From NCBI RefSeq assembly GCF_017498505.1, contig NZ_CP071798.1, positions 3,273,501 to 3,337,500 of the forward strand: 64,000 bases of DNA. The letters are read 5' to 3'. Position numbers and translations under genes: made by a program. This stretch comes from Sporosarcina sp. Te-1. Lineage in GTDB: Bacteria; Bacillota; Bacilli; Bacillales_A; Planococcaceae. Below are positions 17,269 through 25,822 of this stretch, one piece after another. The notes under the pieces were generated by a model. That model had not been told where the DNA came from. It saw only the letters and a program-made list of their open reading frames with translations, and did not search any database. The stretch's first letter is position 1; each line of letters begins with the position of its first letter.

Positions 17269-18626
17269 AGCTGAAAACAAAAATTCATCTATCCTCTACT
17301 TTACTCATGCTCGTCATTCTCATATTGGCTAACACAGGGATTTATTTTCTTTTTGGGAAGATGTCTAATACGACGGAATACAAGCAATTGTTGAGCCGGT
17401 CGAAAGAATTGACAGCGGCTCTAAGTAAAATAGATCAAGAAGAGGAAGTGAAGATCGTACTCCAGGCATATATACCGGCGAATGGAGCGATCCGGATTCT
17501 GGACGAGTCGGGAAAACCTACTATTACAACGGAATCGGTGGAAAGTCTGGCGAAATCCTCTTCTTCGCCTCAACCGGATGAAAAATATGCAATCGGTGAA
17601 TACGACGGGGTAGAGGCATTGACGATTGCAGTTCCCATTATTTGGCCATCGGGCGAAGTAGTCACACTCGAGATGACCCAGCTCCTGACAGATGTGGCTG
17701 CCAATTTAAAATTGCTGGGATACGTTCTAGTCGGCGTTACCATTTTCGCAATGATTCCCATTATCTTGTCCAGCATGACACTGGGCCGCCTATTGACCCA
17801 GCCGATTGAAAAATTGCTAGCTGCTATGTCCGAGAGCCGAAGGGAAGGTACGTATGAGAAGATCAACACCTTTGCGAAAGGGAAAGACGAGTTGGCTGAA
17901 ATGGAGCGGTCCTACAATGAAATGATGGAGCGCCTCGAAGAAAATTATTTGCATCAGGAACAATTCGTATCGGACGCATCGCACGAATTAAAGACGCCGC
18001 TGACTGTCATCGAAAGCTACGCAAGGCTGTTAAAACGGCAAGGGCATGATAACCGGGCTGTGGCAGAAGAAGCGACAGATGCCATTTTAGCAGAATCTGT
18101 GCGAATGAAAGAAATGATCGCACAAATGCTTGAACTTGCGAAAAGCCATCAGGAGCGCACTTATGATCCGATGCCGCTCCATTTGCCGAATGTTCTCCAT
18201 GCGGTCGTTCAGCCATTGCGGCAAACATTTCGGAGAGACATTCAGGTTGATGCGGACGGCGATGTGGTAGTGGAAACGGATGAAAAACATTTGCGTCAGC
18301 TCCTGTTCATCTTACTCGACAATGCCCGCAAATATAGTGAACGTGAGATTAAGACGGGGGTACGTAAGGGTGCGGACGGAGCGGAACTATACGTAACGGA
18401 TTACGGAAGAGGCATCCCGAAGGAGCATTTGCCGAATTTATTCAATCGTTTTTATCGCGTGGAAACAGATCGGAATCGCAAGACGGGCGGAACAGGACTG
18501 GGATTGGCTATCGCAAAAGAAATTGCCGATGCACTTGGCGTCCAATTGCAGGTAGAGAGCATTGAAGGTCTTGGAACGACTTTCCGCATTGTGTTTCCGA
18601 ATAGGAAGGGAGAGGATCAACTATGA
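17265..18626 (+). CDS. Sensor histidine kinase (YkoH-like)
   Basis: 453 residues. Membrane spans at about 10-30 and 150-175 frame an extracellular domain. HAMP is followed by H-box SDASHELKTPLTVIESYARLL, N-box ILLDNARKYS, G1 DYGRGIPKEHL and G2 KTGGTGLGLAIAK. All catalytic boxes are intact. Its stop overlaps the start of the next PepSY gene (ATGA-type overlap), so regulator, kinase and PepSY protein form a tightly coupled operon. Confidence 0.94.
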   Translation: MKLKTKIHLSSTLLMLVILILANTGIYFLFGKMSNTTEYKQLLSRSKELTAALSKIDQEEEVKIVLQAYIPANGAIRILDESGKPTITTESVESLAKSSSSPQPDEKYAIGEYDGVEALTIAVPIIWPSGEVVTLEMTQLLTDVAANLKLLGYVLVGVTIFAMIPIILSSMTLGRLLTQPIEKLLAAMSESRREGTYEKINTFAKGKDELAEMERSYNEMMERLEENYLHQEQFVSDASHELKTPLTVIESYARLLKRQGHDNRAVAEEATDAILAESVRMKEMIAQMLELAKSHQERTYDPMPLHLPNVLHAVVQPLRQTFRRDIQVDADGDVVVETDEKHLRQLLFILLDNARKYSEREIKTGVRKGADGAELYVTDYGRGIPKEHLPNLFNRFYRVETDRNRKTGGTGLGLAIAKEIADALGVQLQVESIEGLGTTFRIVFPNRKGEDQL

Positions 18627-19381
18627 AAAAATGGATTCGGAAGCCATGGTTTATTCCGATCCTCCTGACGGTTCTCATTTTGGTTGTAAGTGAATTTTAT
18701 TCGAGACAAATCGTTTCCAAAGCGCAAACCTTGTCTGAAAAAGAAATCCGAGACCAATTGGAAAAGATGTACGAAGCCAACGTTGTGGATGTTTCCGAGA
18801 ATGATGATGAGTATGAAATTACCCTGGCGCGGGGCGGTTCAGAATACGAGGCAACTGTTGATGCGAAAACGGGCCAGGTGCTCGCCTTGATCCAAACGAA
18901 GGAGGTGGCGAAAGCGCCGCCTGCCAAGGATCAGGAAACTGGAGAACCTCAAGATGAAGATTCGGGTAAGGAGAATGCGGAGGGGAATTCTTCTGGAGCT
19001 GCTAACCAAACTGGAGGCAAATCGGAAACAATGTCTTCCGGGGTAACAAAACCGACAACGCCCGGTGCATCAGGCGGTTCAACTCAAACTCCGGCAAAAC
19101 CGACGCCAGATAAGAAACCGACTGTACAACCTGCCAAGCCTGCTAAGCAACCAGAGAAAAAATCTGTCTTGATCACTGAAAAACGGGCAACGCAAATAGC
19201 GGTCGCTCAATTAAAAACGTCTGCTCCTTATGAAGTGGATGATGTGGATTTCGTGAAAACTGGCGATGGCGGATATTATTTAGTCAACATTGAATTGGAC
19301 ACCGACGAAGACTTGGATGAGGTGACGTACAAGATACATGCTATTTCAGGGGTGGTTATGTCCGTCACTTGGGATGACTGA
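18623..19381 (+). CDS. Membrane-anchored PepSY-domain protein
   Basis: 252 residues. A single N-terminal membrane anchor (IPILLTVLILVVSEF) is followed by a PepSY-like segment (residues about 38-95) ending ATVDAKTGQVLAL. A low-complexity Pro/Lys/Thr/Gly-rich linker (about 95-180) leads to a second PepSY domain ending YKIHAISGVVMSVTW. It overlaps the kinase gene by four bases, so it probably acts with the kinase at the outer membrane face, possibly as a sensor accessory. Confidence 0.85.
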   Translation: MKKWIRKPWFIPILLTVLILVVSEFYSRQIVSKAQTLSEKEIRDQLEKMYEANVVDVSENDDEYEITLARGGSEYEATVDAKTGQVLALIQTKEVAKAPPAKDQETGEPQDEDSGKENAEGNSSGAANQTGGKSETMSSGVTKPTTPGASGGSTQTPAKPTPDKKPTVQPAKPAKQPEKKSVLITEKRATQIAVAQLKTSAPYEVDDVDFVKTGDGGYYLVNIELDTDEDLDEVTYKIHAISGVVMSVTWDD

Positions 19382-19397
19382 GGAATGGGGTGAAACG

Positions 19398-20543
19398 TTG
19401 AAAATCATACTAGCACCTGATTCTTTTAAAGGTAGTTTAACAGCTCGCGAGGCTGCACTTGCCATGGAGGAAGGTATTTGCGAAGCCGTCCCATCTGCTG
19501 AACGGATACTCATGCCGTTGGCTGATGGCGGCGAGGGTACGGTGGATTGTCTTGTGGGCGCGACACGCGGTCAAACCGTTTCCGTCCGAGTCTACGATCC
19601 GCTCCGTAGGGAAATAGTTGCCCGATACGGCATATTGGGTGACGGGGCAACTTGTGTAATTGAGATAGCGGAAGCGTCCGGCCTGCCATTGTTGAAGGAA
19701 GAGGAAAGGGACCCAATGATTACGACATCCTATGGGACCGGCCAACTCATCCAACATGCGCTGGATGCGGGTTATCGGACGTTCATCATCGGACTGGGCG
19801 GAAGTGCGACAAATGACGGCGGTACGGGCATTCTGCAAGCGCTCGGCTGTCGCTTTTTAGACGTCCAAGGGAAGGAACTTGCTGCCGTTGGCGGTGCCTT
19901 GCACAAACTGCATAAGATTGATTTATCCCAATTTGACCAAAGAATCATGGAAAGCTCGTTTACGATTGCATGCGATGTACAGGCGCCTTTCATCGGTCCG
20001 ACAGGAGCTTCCGCTGTATTTGGCCCTCAAAAAGGAGCGTCCGAGGCAGAGGTTGCCTTGCTTGATCAAAACCTGAAACGGCTGGCTGATTGTATAGAAG
20101 AGGAGATAGGGCTTGCCCTTCACGATATGGAGGGAACAGGAGCGGCTGGAGGAGCAGGCGGCGCCTTGCTGGCTTTTTTCCAAGGCATTATGAAGCCGGG
20201 CATTGAAGTGGTTATGGAAGCGATGGACTTCGAAAGGATTGCAGAGGGGGCCGATTTGCTAATTACCGGAGAAGGGCGATCGGACGGGCAGACCATAACC
20301 GGGAAAGCGCCATCCGGTGTAGCCAGTCTGGCGGAACGCCATGAGATCCCTGTTCTTCTCATTTCAGGGGCAATTGACGAGGCGTCCCGTGAAATGCTGC
20401 GGGCTGTTTTTACGGAAGTGCATGGCCTGACGGATTGTGGAATCAAAACCAAAATAGCGATGTCCCAATCGTTCCGGCTGCTTCGAGAGAAAACAGCTGC
20501 GGTTGTGGGGGATTACGTTGAGAGTGTAAAAACCGATAAATAA
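19398..20543 (+). CDS. Glycerate kinase (GlxK/GarK family)
   Basis: 381 residues from TTG 19398; GGGGTG at 19387-19392 sets it, and MKIILAPDSFKGSLTA is the classic family start. It phosphorylates D-glycerate with ATP. Other family segments include PLADGGEGTVDCLV, GLGGSATNDGGTGILQALG and LLITGEGRSDGQTITGKAP. It begins just after the PepSY gene but shows no functional tie to it. A strong terminator follows. Confidence 0.93.
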   Translation: MKIILAPDSFKGSLTAREAALAMEEGICEAVPSAERILMPLADGGEGTVDCLVGATRGQTVSVRVYDPLRREIVARYGILGDGATCVIEIAEASGLPLLKEEERDPMITTSYGTGQLIQHALDAGYRTFIIGLGGSATNDGGTGILQALGCRFLDVQGKELAAVGGALHKLHKIDLSQFDQRIMESSFTIACDVQAPFIGPTGASAVFGPQKGASEAEVALLDQNLKRLADCIEEEIGLALHDMEGTGAAGGAGGALLAFFQGIMKPGIEVVMEAMDFERIAEGADLLITGEGRSDGQTITGKAPSGVASLAERHEIPVLLISGAIDEASREMLRAVFTEVHGLTDCGIKTKIAMSQSFRLLREKTAAVVGDYVESVKTDK

Positions 20544-20579
20544 GGCGTAGGGAAGCAGACGGTCCCTCGCCTTTTTTCA
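20541..20579. terminator. Terminator between glycerate kinase and MBL genes
   Basis: AAGGCG-AGGGA and TCCCT-CGCCTT pair with a one-base bulge and are followed by TTTTT. It serves the convergent genes. Confidence 0.8.
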
Positions 20580-20580
20580 T

Positions 20581-21318
20581 TTATACTAATGTATATGTTT
20601 TGCCAACAACAGCAAGCTCGACTTCCCCGTCGTATTGACCTCGCGCAGCTTCCGCAATAGTTGTAAGCTCGCCATATTGCGGTAGATGAGTAAGAATCAA
20701 CCGTTTGGCTCCAGCCAATCTTGCCAAGGTCCCCGCCTCGCTTCCTGCCATATGTCCAGGAGATTTGCCGAGGTATTCTTCGTACAAGTTGGCTTCACTA
20801 ATTAATATATCCGCTTCTCTTGAAAATTCGACAAGTAGGTCCGTCCATTCAGTATCTGCGGTAAATACGGCTGTTTTACCAGCTGCACTAACCTTCATGG
20901 CCAAGCAATAAACGGGATGGACCGTCGGGCAAAAGGATAACGTAAAGGGGCCGACTGTATAACTTGTCCTGTCGAAAATCTCTATTCCGACCGTTTGCTC
21001 TTTGTACGACAGCTTCTCAAACCCCTCTTTGTCTTGCGTGTGTCCGTAAATCGGCAACGGCGGCATCGGGTTTCCTGTGTAATAGTTGATGAGCCGGCTG
21101 TATTGGAGACTGCCGATATCCGCGATATGATCGGCGTGGTAATGACTGATGACGACAGCATCCAGCTGCTCCAGTGGAATGTAATTTTGCAGGGAGGCTA
21201 GTACGCCGCTGCCGCAATCGAACAGCAGGTTGTACCCTTCATGTTCGATTAAAAAAGAAGAGGTGGCGCCATTCGCTTTTGGATAGCCGCCCCATATGCC
21301 GATGGGTATGATGTTCAA
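20581..21318 (-). CDS. MBL-fold metallohydrolase (YhfI-like)
   Basis: 245 residues from TTG 21318 with GGAGGTG upstream. The metallo-beta-lactamase zinc motif is HYHADH, with further ligands in PTVHPV, FTADTEW and the late LTHLPQY. The C-terminal HMAGSEAGTLARLAGAKRLILTH is typical of the RNase Z-like/YhfI group. The substrate is unknown; it is probably a cytoplasmic phosphodiesterase or esterase. Confidence 0.88.
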   Translation of the reverse strand: MNIIPIGIWGGYPKANGATSSFLIEHEGYNLLFDCGSGVLASLQNYIPLEQLDAVVISHYHADHIADIGSLQYSRLINYYTGNPMPPLPIYGHTQDKEGFEKLSYKEQTVGIEIFDRTSYTVGPFTLSFCPTVHPVYCLAMKVSAAGKTAVFTADTEWTDLLVEFSREADILISEANLYEEYLGKSPGHMAGSEAGTLARLAGAKRLILTHLPQYGELTTIAEAARGQYDGEVELAVVGKTYTLV

Positions 21319-21380
21319 GTGATTGCACCTCCGGGAAGTTCATTTCTTTCCCTATCATACCTCTTTTCTAAAATTTGTTG

Positions 21381-22007
21381 TCATGTTTGGCTGTTTTTCT
21401 GACGGCTTTTTTCGTACGCTTCCGCTAAGACTGCTATCTGCTGTAAAATATAATCAATTGGAATTTCATTCGTTTCGTTTGTCAACTGTTCTACGTACGT
21501 TTCGAGAAGAGTAATTAGCTCTCGCTGTGTATGAATCAACTTTTGTTTGTGGTTTAATGTCGATTTCAGTTCAACAATTTGATTTTCCTGAACAGATAAT
21601 GACGTAATAACTTGAGCTAACGTAATGATCTGTGCGTTTAATTCGATTAGCGTTTCTGTGAAATCCTCTAGCTTTGATTCCCATTGTTCTGAAGGTCCTT
21701 TCGCATCACTCGTTGAATAAGGGGGCTTTATGAATAGCCGGCGTTCGTCTTCCAGTATACGGAGTTGCCTTTCTAGAGTGCGAATTCTTTTTTCATATAT
21801 GACAAGTCTTTTTTCAAGTTTACGCTTTGCGTACGTAAGGTTTTGATAGTCTTCTTGCAGCTGACTATTATGTATTTGTAGCTCTTGAATGGCAGGGGAG
21901 GCGGAATCCGTTTCTTTCAACTTATACTTATTCAATTCGGCTCGTAAATAAATAATTGTCTGTTTTAATTGTACTGGATCGTTGCTTTTAACCTCGTGTT
22001 GATACAT
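21381..22007 (-). CDS. Coiled-coil protein in the spore-surface cluster
   Basis: 208 residues, almost entirely predicted coiled coil (residues about 10-100 and 110-180), with no signal peptide. I do not recognise a family. GGAGG seven bases before ATG 22007 supports the start. It is the last of three closely spaced minus-strand genes, next to probable exosporium genes, so a structural or assembly role in the spore outer layers is an inference from location. Confidence 0.6.
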   Translation of the reverse strand: MYQHEVKSNDPVQLKQTIIYLRAELNKYKLKETDSASPAIQELQIHNSQLQEDYQNLTYAKRKLEKRLVIYEKRIRTLERQLRILEDERRLFIKPPYSTSDAKGPSEQWESKLEDFTETLIELNAQIITLAQVITSLSVQENQIVELKSTLNHKQKLIHTQRELITLLETYVEQLTNETNEIPIDYILQQIAVLAEAYEKSRQKNSQT

Positions 22008-22036
22008 CCGCCCGCCTCCTTACAAATTAATTCTTT

Positions 22037-22345
22037 TTATTTCTTCCAATCACTTAAAATCTCTTCGAATAGTTGTTTGTTCTCTTTCATCATTTTATCA
22101 ATTTCCTCAACCATGTTCTTTTGAAGCACACTCGGCGTCGTGCGGTTTGTCAGTCGTGTTAGTTGCAGTTCCTTATTCATTAAAATGTAAAGTAAAATGA
22201 GATTTATCGTTTTTGAATCTAAAAATACGAAGCTTTTGGAAGATGAATCTTCAATTTGAGCCGTATCTGTATGCAGATCGCCGGTCAGCTCAGACATGAT
22301 TTGTTGGAACGCTTCTTGAACGGAATTATAGGGAGTCCCAGACAT
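22037..22345 (-). CDS. Small helical hypothetical protein
   Basis: 102 residues, unrecognised. It has a central hydrophobic helix (KTINLILLYILMNKELQL) flanked by charged helices. GGAGGAA before ATG 22345 and a one-base gap to the upstream gene support real, coupled translation. It lies in the same unit as the coiled-coil gene and the 185-residue gene. Confidence 0.6.
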   Translation of the reverse strand: MSGTPYNSVQEAFQQIMSELTGDLHTDTAQIEDSSSKSFVFLDSKTINLILLYILMNKELQLTRLTNRTTPSVLQKNMVEEIDKMMKENKQLFEEILSDWKK

Positions 22346-22346
22346 A

Positions 22347-22904
22347 CTATTCTTCCTCCTTCATTCTTATCGTACCGTTGATATTAATGGAATTCAGGGC
22401 GGGAATGCCGTTTGGTTGCCGGTCGGTGAAACTACTGCCGGTCACACTTCCTGCATAAGAGCTTGAAGGAAGCCAGGTTAGTTGAAAATTGGAAAATGAT
22501 AACGTTTCACCGGGTTGAATGATTGTCTGGCCTATTGGTTTTAATCTGAATAGAGACGGATCACTAGCATCGTCCAAGCGTTCCCACGCGTTGGCTAGCC
22601 GTGCCGGCAGAGTCGTGTTGGGTTTACTGAATTTGCCGTGTAATGTAAAGGGGGCATCTGCGGAGAGGGTGAGTTGTACGATTGGATTGACAATCGGCGA
22701 GACGCCGCTGTTATGAATATGATAGGAACCAAGGCAGAAGCTCTCCTCCTCGGGAGTATGTGAAACATGTAACGCATATGTAAAGAAACTAAAGTAATGA
22801 ATACCGGTCTTTTGTTTTGTTACGGCTTCTTTTAGTTCCTTTAAATAGACTTGTGTCTCGTGGTGTAATTCTTTCAACTTCCCTTCAATATCATAAGAAC
22901 TCAT
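22347..22904 (-). CDS. Hypothetical beta-rich protein in spore-surface cluster
   Basis: 185 residues, unrecognised. A short N-terminal helix (about 1-35) is followed by a beta-sandwich-like stretch with many Ser/Pro/Asn residues (HNSGVSPIVNPIVQLTLS ... WLPSSSYAGSVTGSSF). AAGGAGG precedes ATG 22904. First gene of the three-gene minus-strand unit. Its composition resembles secreted or surface domains, but no signal peptide is present, which is normal for proteins assembled onto the spore from the mother cell. Confidence 0.6.
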   Translation of the reverse strand: MSSYDIEGKLKELHHETQVYLKELKEAVTKQKTGIHYFSFFTYALHVSHTPEEESFCLGSYHIHNSGVSPIVNPIVQLTLSADAPFTLHGKFSKPNTTLPARLANAWERLDDASDPSLFRLKPIGQTIIQPGETLSFSNFQLTWLPSSSYAGSVTGSSFTDRQPNGIPALNSININGTIRMKEEE

Positions 22905-22928
22905 TCAATTGACCTCCTTACTAATGGT

Positions 22929-22957
22929 AAAGAGAGGGGTGTATATCCCCTCTCCTC
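22929..22957 (-). terminator. Terminator after the 211-aa gene
   Basis: On the minus strand AGAGGGG and CCCCTCT pair around a seven-base loop and end in CTTT. It separates the 211-residue gene from the three-gene unit. Confidence 0.65.
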
Positions 22958-23004
22958 ATTGTATGTGCCTACTTGTACACTTAGTACTAACTGGCAAATA
23001 GACA

Positions 23005-23640
23005 TCAGTCAGGATAAAGTACCGGACATTGCGGCGGCATAGCTGGTAGAGGACATGCCCCAATCGCAAGCTCTGCACGTGGCTGACAGAAGTCAGCTAA
23101 GAATTCGACAGTTACAGGGAATGTGGCTTGGATGCTTTGGCATGTTGATACTGTAAGGACAAGTCCAGTAAACACCAAAGTGCCTGGAGTTCCAGGTACG
23201 AACGTTCCTTGGGAGCTGATAAAGCAGTCAAGGTCTGTGAATGTCACAGTAACGTCAGTTCCTTCAGGTGCGCACATGATGACTTGCTCGGAACGTGAGA
23301 CTGGGATGGCTGCGCTGCGGAAAACCGTGCCAGTTGGCAATGTCAGAACAAGTACTAATGTGAAATTCTTACGGATTGTTAGTTGTTGTAGGCAGACGAT
23401 GTCGCCGTCAATCGTAAATTGACGATTTTCCCGACGTACAATGACAACTGGATTTGTTGTCGCAGGAGTCACCTCACATGAAACAACCGCACCCCCTAAA
23501 CCTGTTGCTGGGAGTCCTGGAAAAGTGATTGGACCAGTAGGGAAGAAATCAAATGTGTTCTCTTTTAGGACCCAATCGTAAACTTTATCAACGTTAATGC
23601 AAATCAGTTCCTGTTCCGGGATCTGAAAATTATTTTGCAT
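23005..23640 (-). CDS. Probable spore-surface protein, 211 aa
   Basis: Starts at ATG 23640; a frame-extending ATG at 23658 is part of the ribosome site (ATGGAGGTGA) itself. The N-terminus QIPEQELICINVDKVYDWV is followed by a beta-rich Thr/Val region with regularly spaced Cys residues, and it ends CPLPAMPPQCPVLYPD. The motif (I)C..VDKVYDWV is reminiscent of spore-coat-associated proteins of Bacillales. A perfect sigma-K -10 lies upstream. It is convergent with the other cluster genes; the exact role is unknown. Confidence 0.65.
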   Translation of the reverse strand: MQNNFQIPEQELICINVDKVYDWVLKENTFDFFPTGPITFPGLPATGLGGAVVSCEVTPATTNPVVIVRRENRQFTIDGDIVCLQQLTIRKNFTLVLVLTLPTGTVFRSAAIPVSRSEQVIMCAPEGTDVTVTFTDLDCFISSQGTFVPGTPGTLVFTGLVLTVSTCQSIQATFPVTVEFLADFCQPRAELAIGACPLPAMPPQCPVLYPD

Positions 23641-23681
23641 AGTCGTTGTCACCTCCATATTTTTTATTGGCCTTGCATTCG

Positions 23682-23690
23682 TATCATATG
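23682..23690 (-). promoter_or_regulatory. Sigma-K-type -10 element
   Basis: On the minus strand CATATGATA fits the sigma-K -10 consensus CATANNNTA exactly, about 42 bases before ATG 23640, and an AC dinucleotide lies near the expected -35. This supports late mother-cell expression. Confidence 0.5.
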
Positions 23691-23797
23691 TAGTATGGCT
23701 AAGGTTGCGTGGGCAAAGGGAGCTTTATCGCTTAAAGAGATGCCGGTTTTTTTGCGGATGGGCAGGCTATCCAGAATCACCTGCATCGCTCTTTCAC

Positions 23798-23806
23798 AAT
23801 AGGATA
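23798..23806 (+). promoter_or_regulatory. Sigma-K-like -10 element
   Basis: AATAGGATA differs from CATANNNTA only at the first base and lies about 35 bases before ATG 23841. Confidence 0.4.
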
Positions 23807-23840
23807 TAGATGAATGATCAAGGTGAAATGAGGTGAAGTG

Positions 23841-24527
23841 ATGGATCAAGCGAATCATGAAAAGGAAATGGAACGATTGAAAGCAAAAATAGAAAGATAC
23901 CGGGAGGCTATTTCTTCTATTAAGACGGAAAATGCGGCAGAGGATCTCCAAATGAGAGCAAAGATGGATTCTATAGAGAAACGTATCGTCGCAGGAGAGC
24001 AGAGACTACAAGAATTGACGGAAATTATGGAAGAGGGACTCTTCCGATTTTCTACAGAAATCGAAAAGTTAAAAGCAATGGTGCATGAGGAACAGCAAGA
24101 TAAAGGGAAGAACACAACGAATGTAAAACATCATTCCGCATATGAGCGAACACAGTCTCCCGTACAGCTAAGGAACGGCTCTAATAGAAATACCGTTTTC
24201 AATACTAGCCAACAAAATGTCCCAGCCTTTAGCCACTTACGCCGCATGGCCGAACAAACAACTGTGGATATGAACAAACCTTCCGAAAAGAATGCATCGA
24301 GATATCAAGTTCCTTCTTTGATGGATACGAAGCGCACGGAAGAAGCGGTCGAACCCCCGCTTAAGAAAAACTCTTCTGTTCAGCAAGAGGAGGGTGTAAC
24401 TACAGTCGCGGATCAGTCGAAAGCGATAACGAATCCTGTCCCGCAGAAAGCAAAGACAGTCGAACCAGTCTACGATGCAAATACGAACGTGACATATCCA
24501 TTTTGGAAAAAGTTTAAAAAGATTTAA
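23841..24527 (+). CDS. Coiled-coil hypothetical protein, spore-surface cluster
   Basis: 228 residues from ATG 23841, with GAGGTGA upstream. Residues 1-90 form a charged coiled coil; the rest is Ser/Thr/Gln/Lys-rich and probably disordered, ending TYPFWKKFKKI. No family is recognised. A disordered tail with an aromatic-basic end is common in proteins that dock coat layers, but that is inference. Divergent from the 211-residue gene and closed by a terminator. Confidence 0.6.
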   Translation: MDQANHEKEMERLKAKIERYREAISSIKTENAAEDLQMRAKMDSIEKRIVAGEQRLQELTEIMEEGLFRFSTEIEKLKAMVHEEQQDKGKNTTNVKHHSAYERTQSPVQLRNGSNRNTVFNTSQQNVPAFSHLRRMAEQTTVDMNKPSEKNASRYQVPSLMDTKRTEEAVEPPLKKNSSVQQEEGVTTVADQSKAITNPVPQKAKTVEPVYDANTNVTYPFWKKFKKI

Positions 24528-24534
24528 TGAAATT

Positions 24535-24567
24535 AGCCTTCCGAATAAAACGGAAGGCCATTTTTTT
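24535..24567 (+). terminator. Terminator after coiled-coil gene
   Basis: GCCTTCCG and CGGAAGGC form a perfect eight-base stem followed by CATTTTTTT. Confidence 0.9.
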
Positions 24568-24602
24568 GAAATAGACAAAAATCGGATAGTTCTTCGCCCC
24601 GA

Positions 24603-24628
24603 ACTTCTTCTTGTGGATGAATAGTATA
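24603..24628 (+). promoter_or_regulatory. Sigma-K-like promoter of BclB-like gene
   Basis: AC (24603-24604), 15 bases, then AATAGTATA, one mismatch from CATANNNTA. The same block GAATAnTATAnCG occurs before the small paralogue at 25543-25551. Confidence 0.45.
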
Positions 24629-24649
24629 GCGAAGAAAGGAGGTGTTACT

Positions 24650-25309
24650 ATGGTTAGGTTTCAAAGAGAAAGTTGCGGGTGTGGAGGTAATTTTATTGGA
24701 TGCTGTGGAAATATGGACAATGGACGGAATAGGTGCCGACTGTTGGGTCCGATCCGGGCGGTGGATGAAGAATGTTTACCGCCAGCCGGTTTGGGCAGAG
24801 GCGCTATTATACCGTATGCCTCTGGGGCTACCCCGGTAGCATTAGCAGCCGCGGTAGGTACTACTCTAGCAGTTCCATATTTAATAGGCTTCGGAACAGC
24901 ATTCCCTGGTGTTCTTCTTGCAAATGGCACGATTGATTTATCAGATGCAGTAGCTGCACTGAATAACGAGGCATTTGTAGTGCCAAGAGATGGCACAATC
25001 ACTTCGTTGTATGCATCATTTACAATTCTGGCCGCAGTCACTCTTGGTGTAGAGGATGCGATCATTGCTGAAGTATACCGTGCACCTGAAGGCAGCGATA
25101 TATTCAGTCCAACAGGTGTAAGAGTAAGCCTAGCACCAGAAGTGCCAGGACTACTCCCAATCGGTACTGTATTGAGCGGCAGCACTGGAGCGAATCTTCC
25201 TGTAATAGCCGGAGAACGCCTGCTACTCGTCTTTTCGATAGGTGGAACGTCGCTTATTACTGCAGTAACAGGTTCAGCGAGTGCTGGAATGGCAATTGCA
25301 GAAGCATAA
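24650..25309 (+). CDS. Exosporium BclB-like surface protein
   Basis: 219 residues from ATG 24650, six bases after AAAGGAGG. The N-terminal 50 residues are Cys-rich (ESCGCGGNFIGCCGNMDNGRNRC) and end LLGPIRAVDEECLPP. The remaining about 165 residues are hydrophobic, small-residue-rich beta structure (IPYASGATPVALAA ... VPRDGTITSLYASFTI ... AGERLLLVFSI), like the C-terminal domain of BclB-type exosporium proteins. The collagen-like region of BclB is absent. It is expected on the spore outermost layer, with N-terminal cysteines for crosslinking. Confidence 0.75.
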   Translation: MVRFQRESCGCGGNFIGCCGNMDNGRNRCRLLGPIRAVDEECLPPAGLGRGAIIPYASGATPVALAAAVGTTLAVPYLIGFGTAFPGVLLANGTIDLSDAVAALNNEAFVVPRDGTITSLYASFTILAAVTLGVEDAIIAEVYRAPEGSDIFSPTGVRVSLAPEVPGLLPIGTVLSGSTGANLPVIAGERLLLVFSIGGTSLITAVTGSASAGMAIAEA

Positions 25310-25326
25310 ATATAGAACAACACAAT

Positions 25327-25356
25327 GCCCACCGTTTTGTTGGTGGGCCTTTTTTG
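25327..25356 (+). terminator. Terminator after BclB-like gene
   Basis: GCCCACC and GGTGGGC pair, followed by CTTTTTT. Confidence 0.9.
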
Positions 25357-25542
25357 TACGTCATCTGGCACACTGGAGCACACATGCGATTATGGATTTA
25401 TTGCCACCGATGCGTCTCGTGTTACAGCGAGTCTCGATTTTTTACCACTGTCTTGCACCCATTTACCCCGCTACTCATTTATTTACCATCGAAAAACATC
25501 TCATTACCAGAGTGCATAGCCTTGTCCCTCCTTTCGCATGTG

Positions 25543-25551
25543 AATACTATA
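25543..25551 (+). promoter_or_regulatory. Sigma-K-like -10 of the small paralogue
   Basis: AATACTATA inside GAATACTATACGG, 21 bases before the start at 25572, matching the block before the BclB-like gene. No clear -35 was seen. Confidence 0.35.
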
Positions 25552-25571
25552 CGGAAAAAGGAGGTGTTATG

Positions 25572-25757
25572 ATGGTCTGTCGTAAAAATGGAGGATGTGG
25601 ACGTGTTGCCGATTGTGCTGCTGAACCAGTTACTGGCATTACTTTCAATGAATGCCGCATATTCGGTCCTTTCAAAGTGGTTAATCTCGCGTGCCTTCCG
25701 GCAAGTGAAGAGGTTAAACCCTGCTTAAAGTGTAGGCGTTTTCAATTCAATCGATAA
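25572..25757 (+). CDS. Small Cys-rich protein, paralogue of the BclB-like N-terminus
   Basis: 61 residues. Its leader (AAAAGGAGGTGTTATG) and its N-terminal half match the neighbouring 219-residue protein: MVCRKNGGCG..., then NECRIFGPFKVVNLACLP against NRCRLLGPIRAVDEECLP. It lacks the whole beta domain and ends CLKCRRFQFNR with eight or so cysteines. It may be a complete small structural protein that crosslinks the spore surface, or a truncated duplicate. The stop is followed by a terminator like that of the full-length gene. Confidence 0.65.
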   Translation: MVCRKNGGCGRVADCAAEPVTGITFNECRIFGPFKVVNLACLPASEEVKPCLKCRRFQFNR

Positions 25758-25792
25758 TATATAACTCTTATCATGAGAAGCCTAAACCTGTA

Positions 25793-25822
25793 ATGCCCAC
25801 CGCAACTAGGTGGGCAATTTAT
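25793..25822 (+). terminator. Terminator after small paralogue
   Basis: TGCCCACC and GGTGGGCA pair, followed by ATTTAT (weak T-run). The stem matches the terminator of the BclB-like gene, as expected if the unit was duplicated. Confidence 0.7.

Noticed and set aside
21323..21514. Plus-strand open frame opposite the coiled-coil gene
   Set aside because: It is the antisense shadow of 21381-22007 with no ribosome site.
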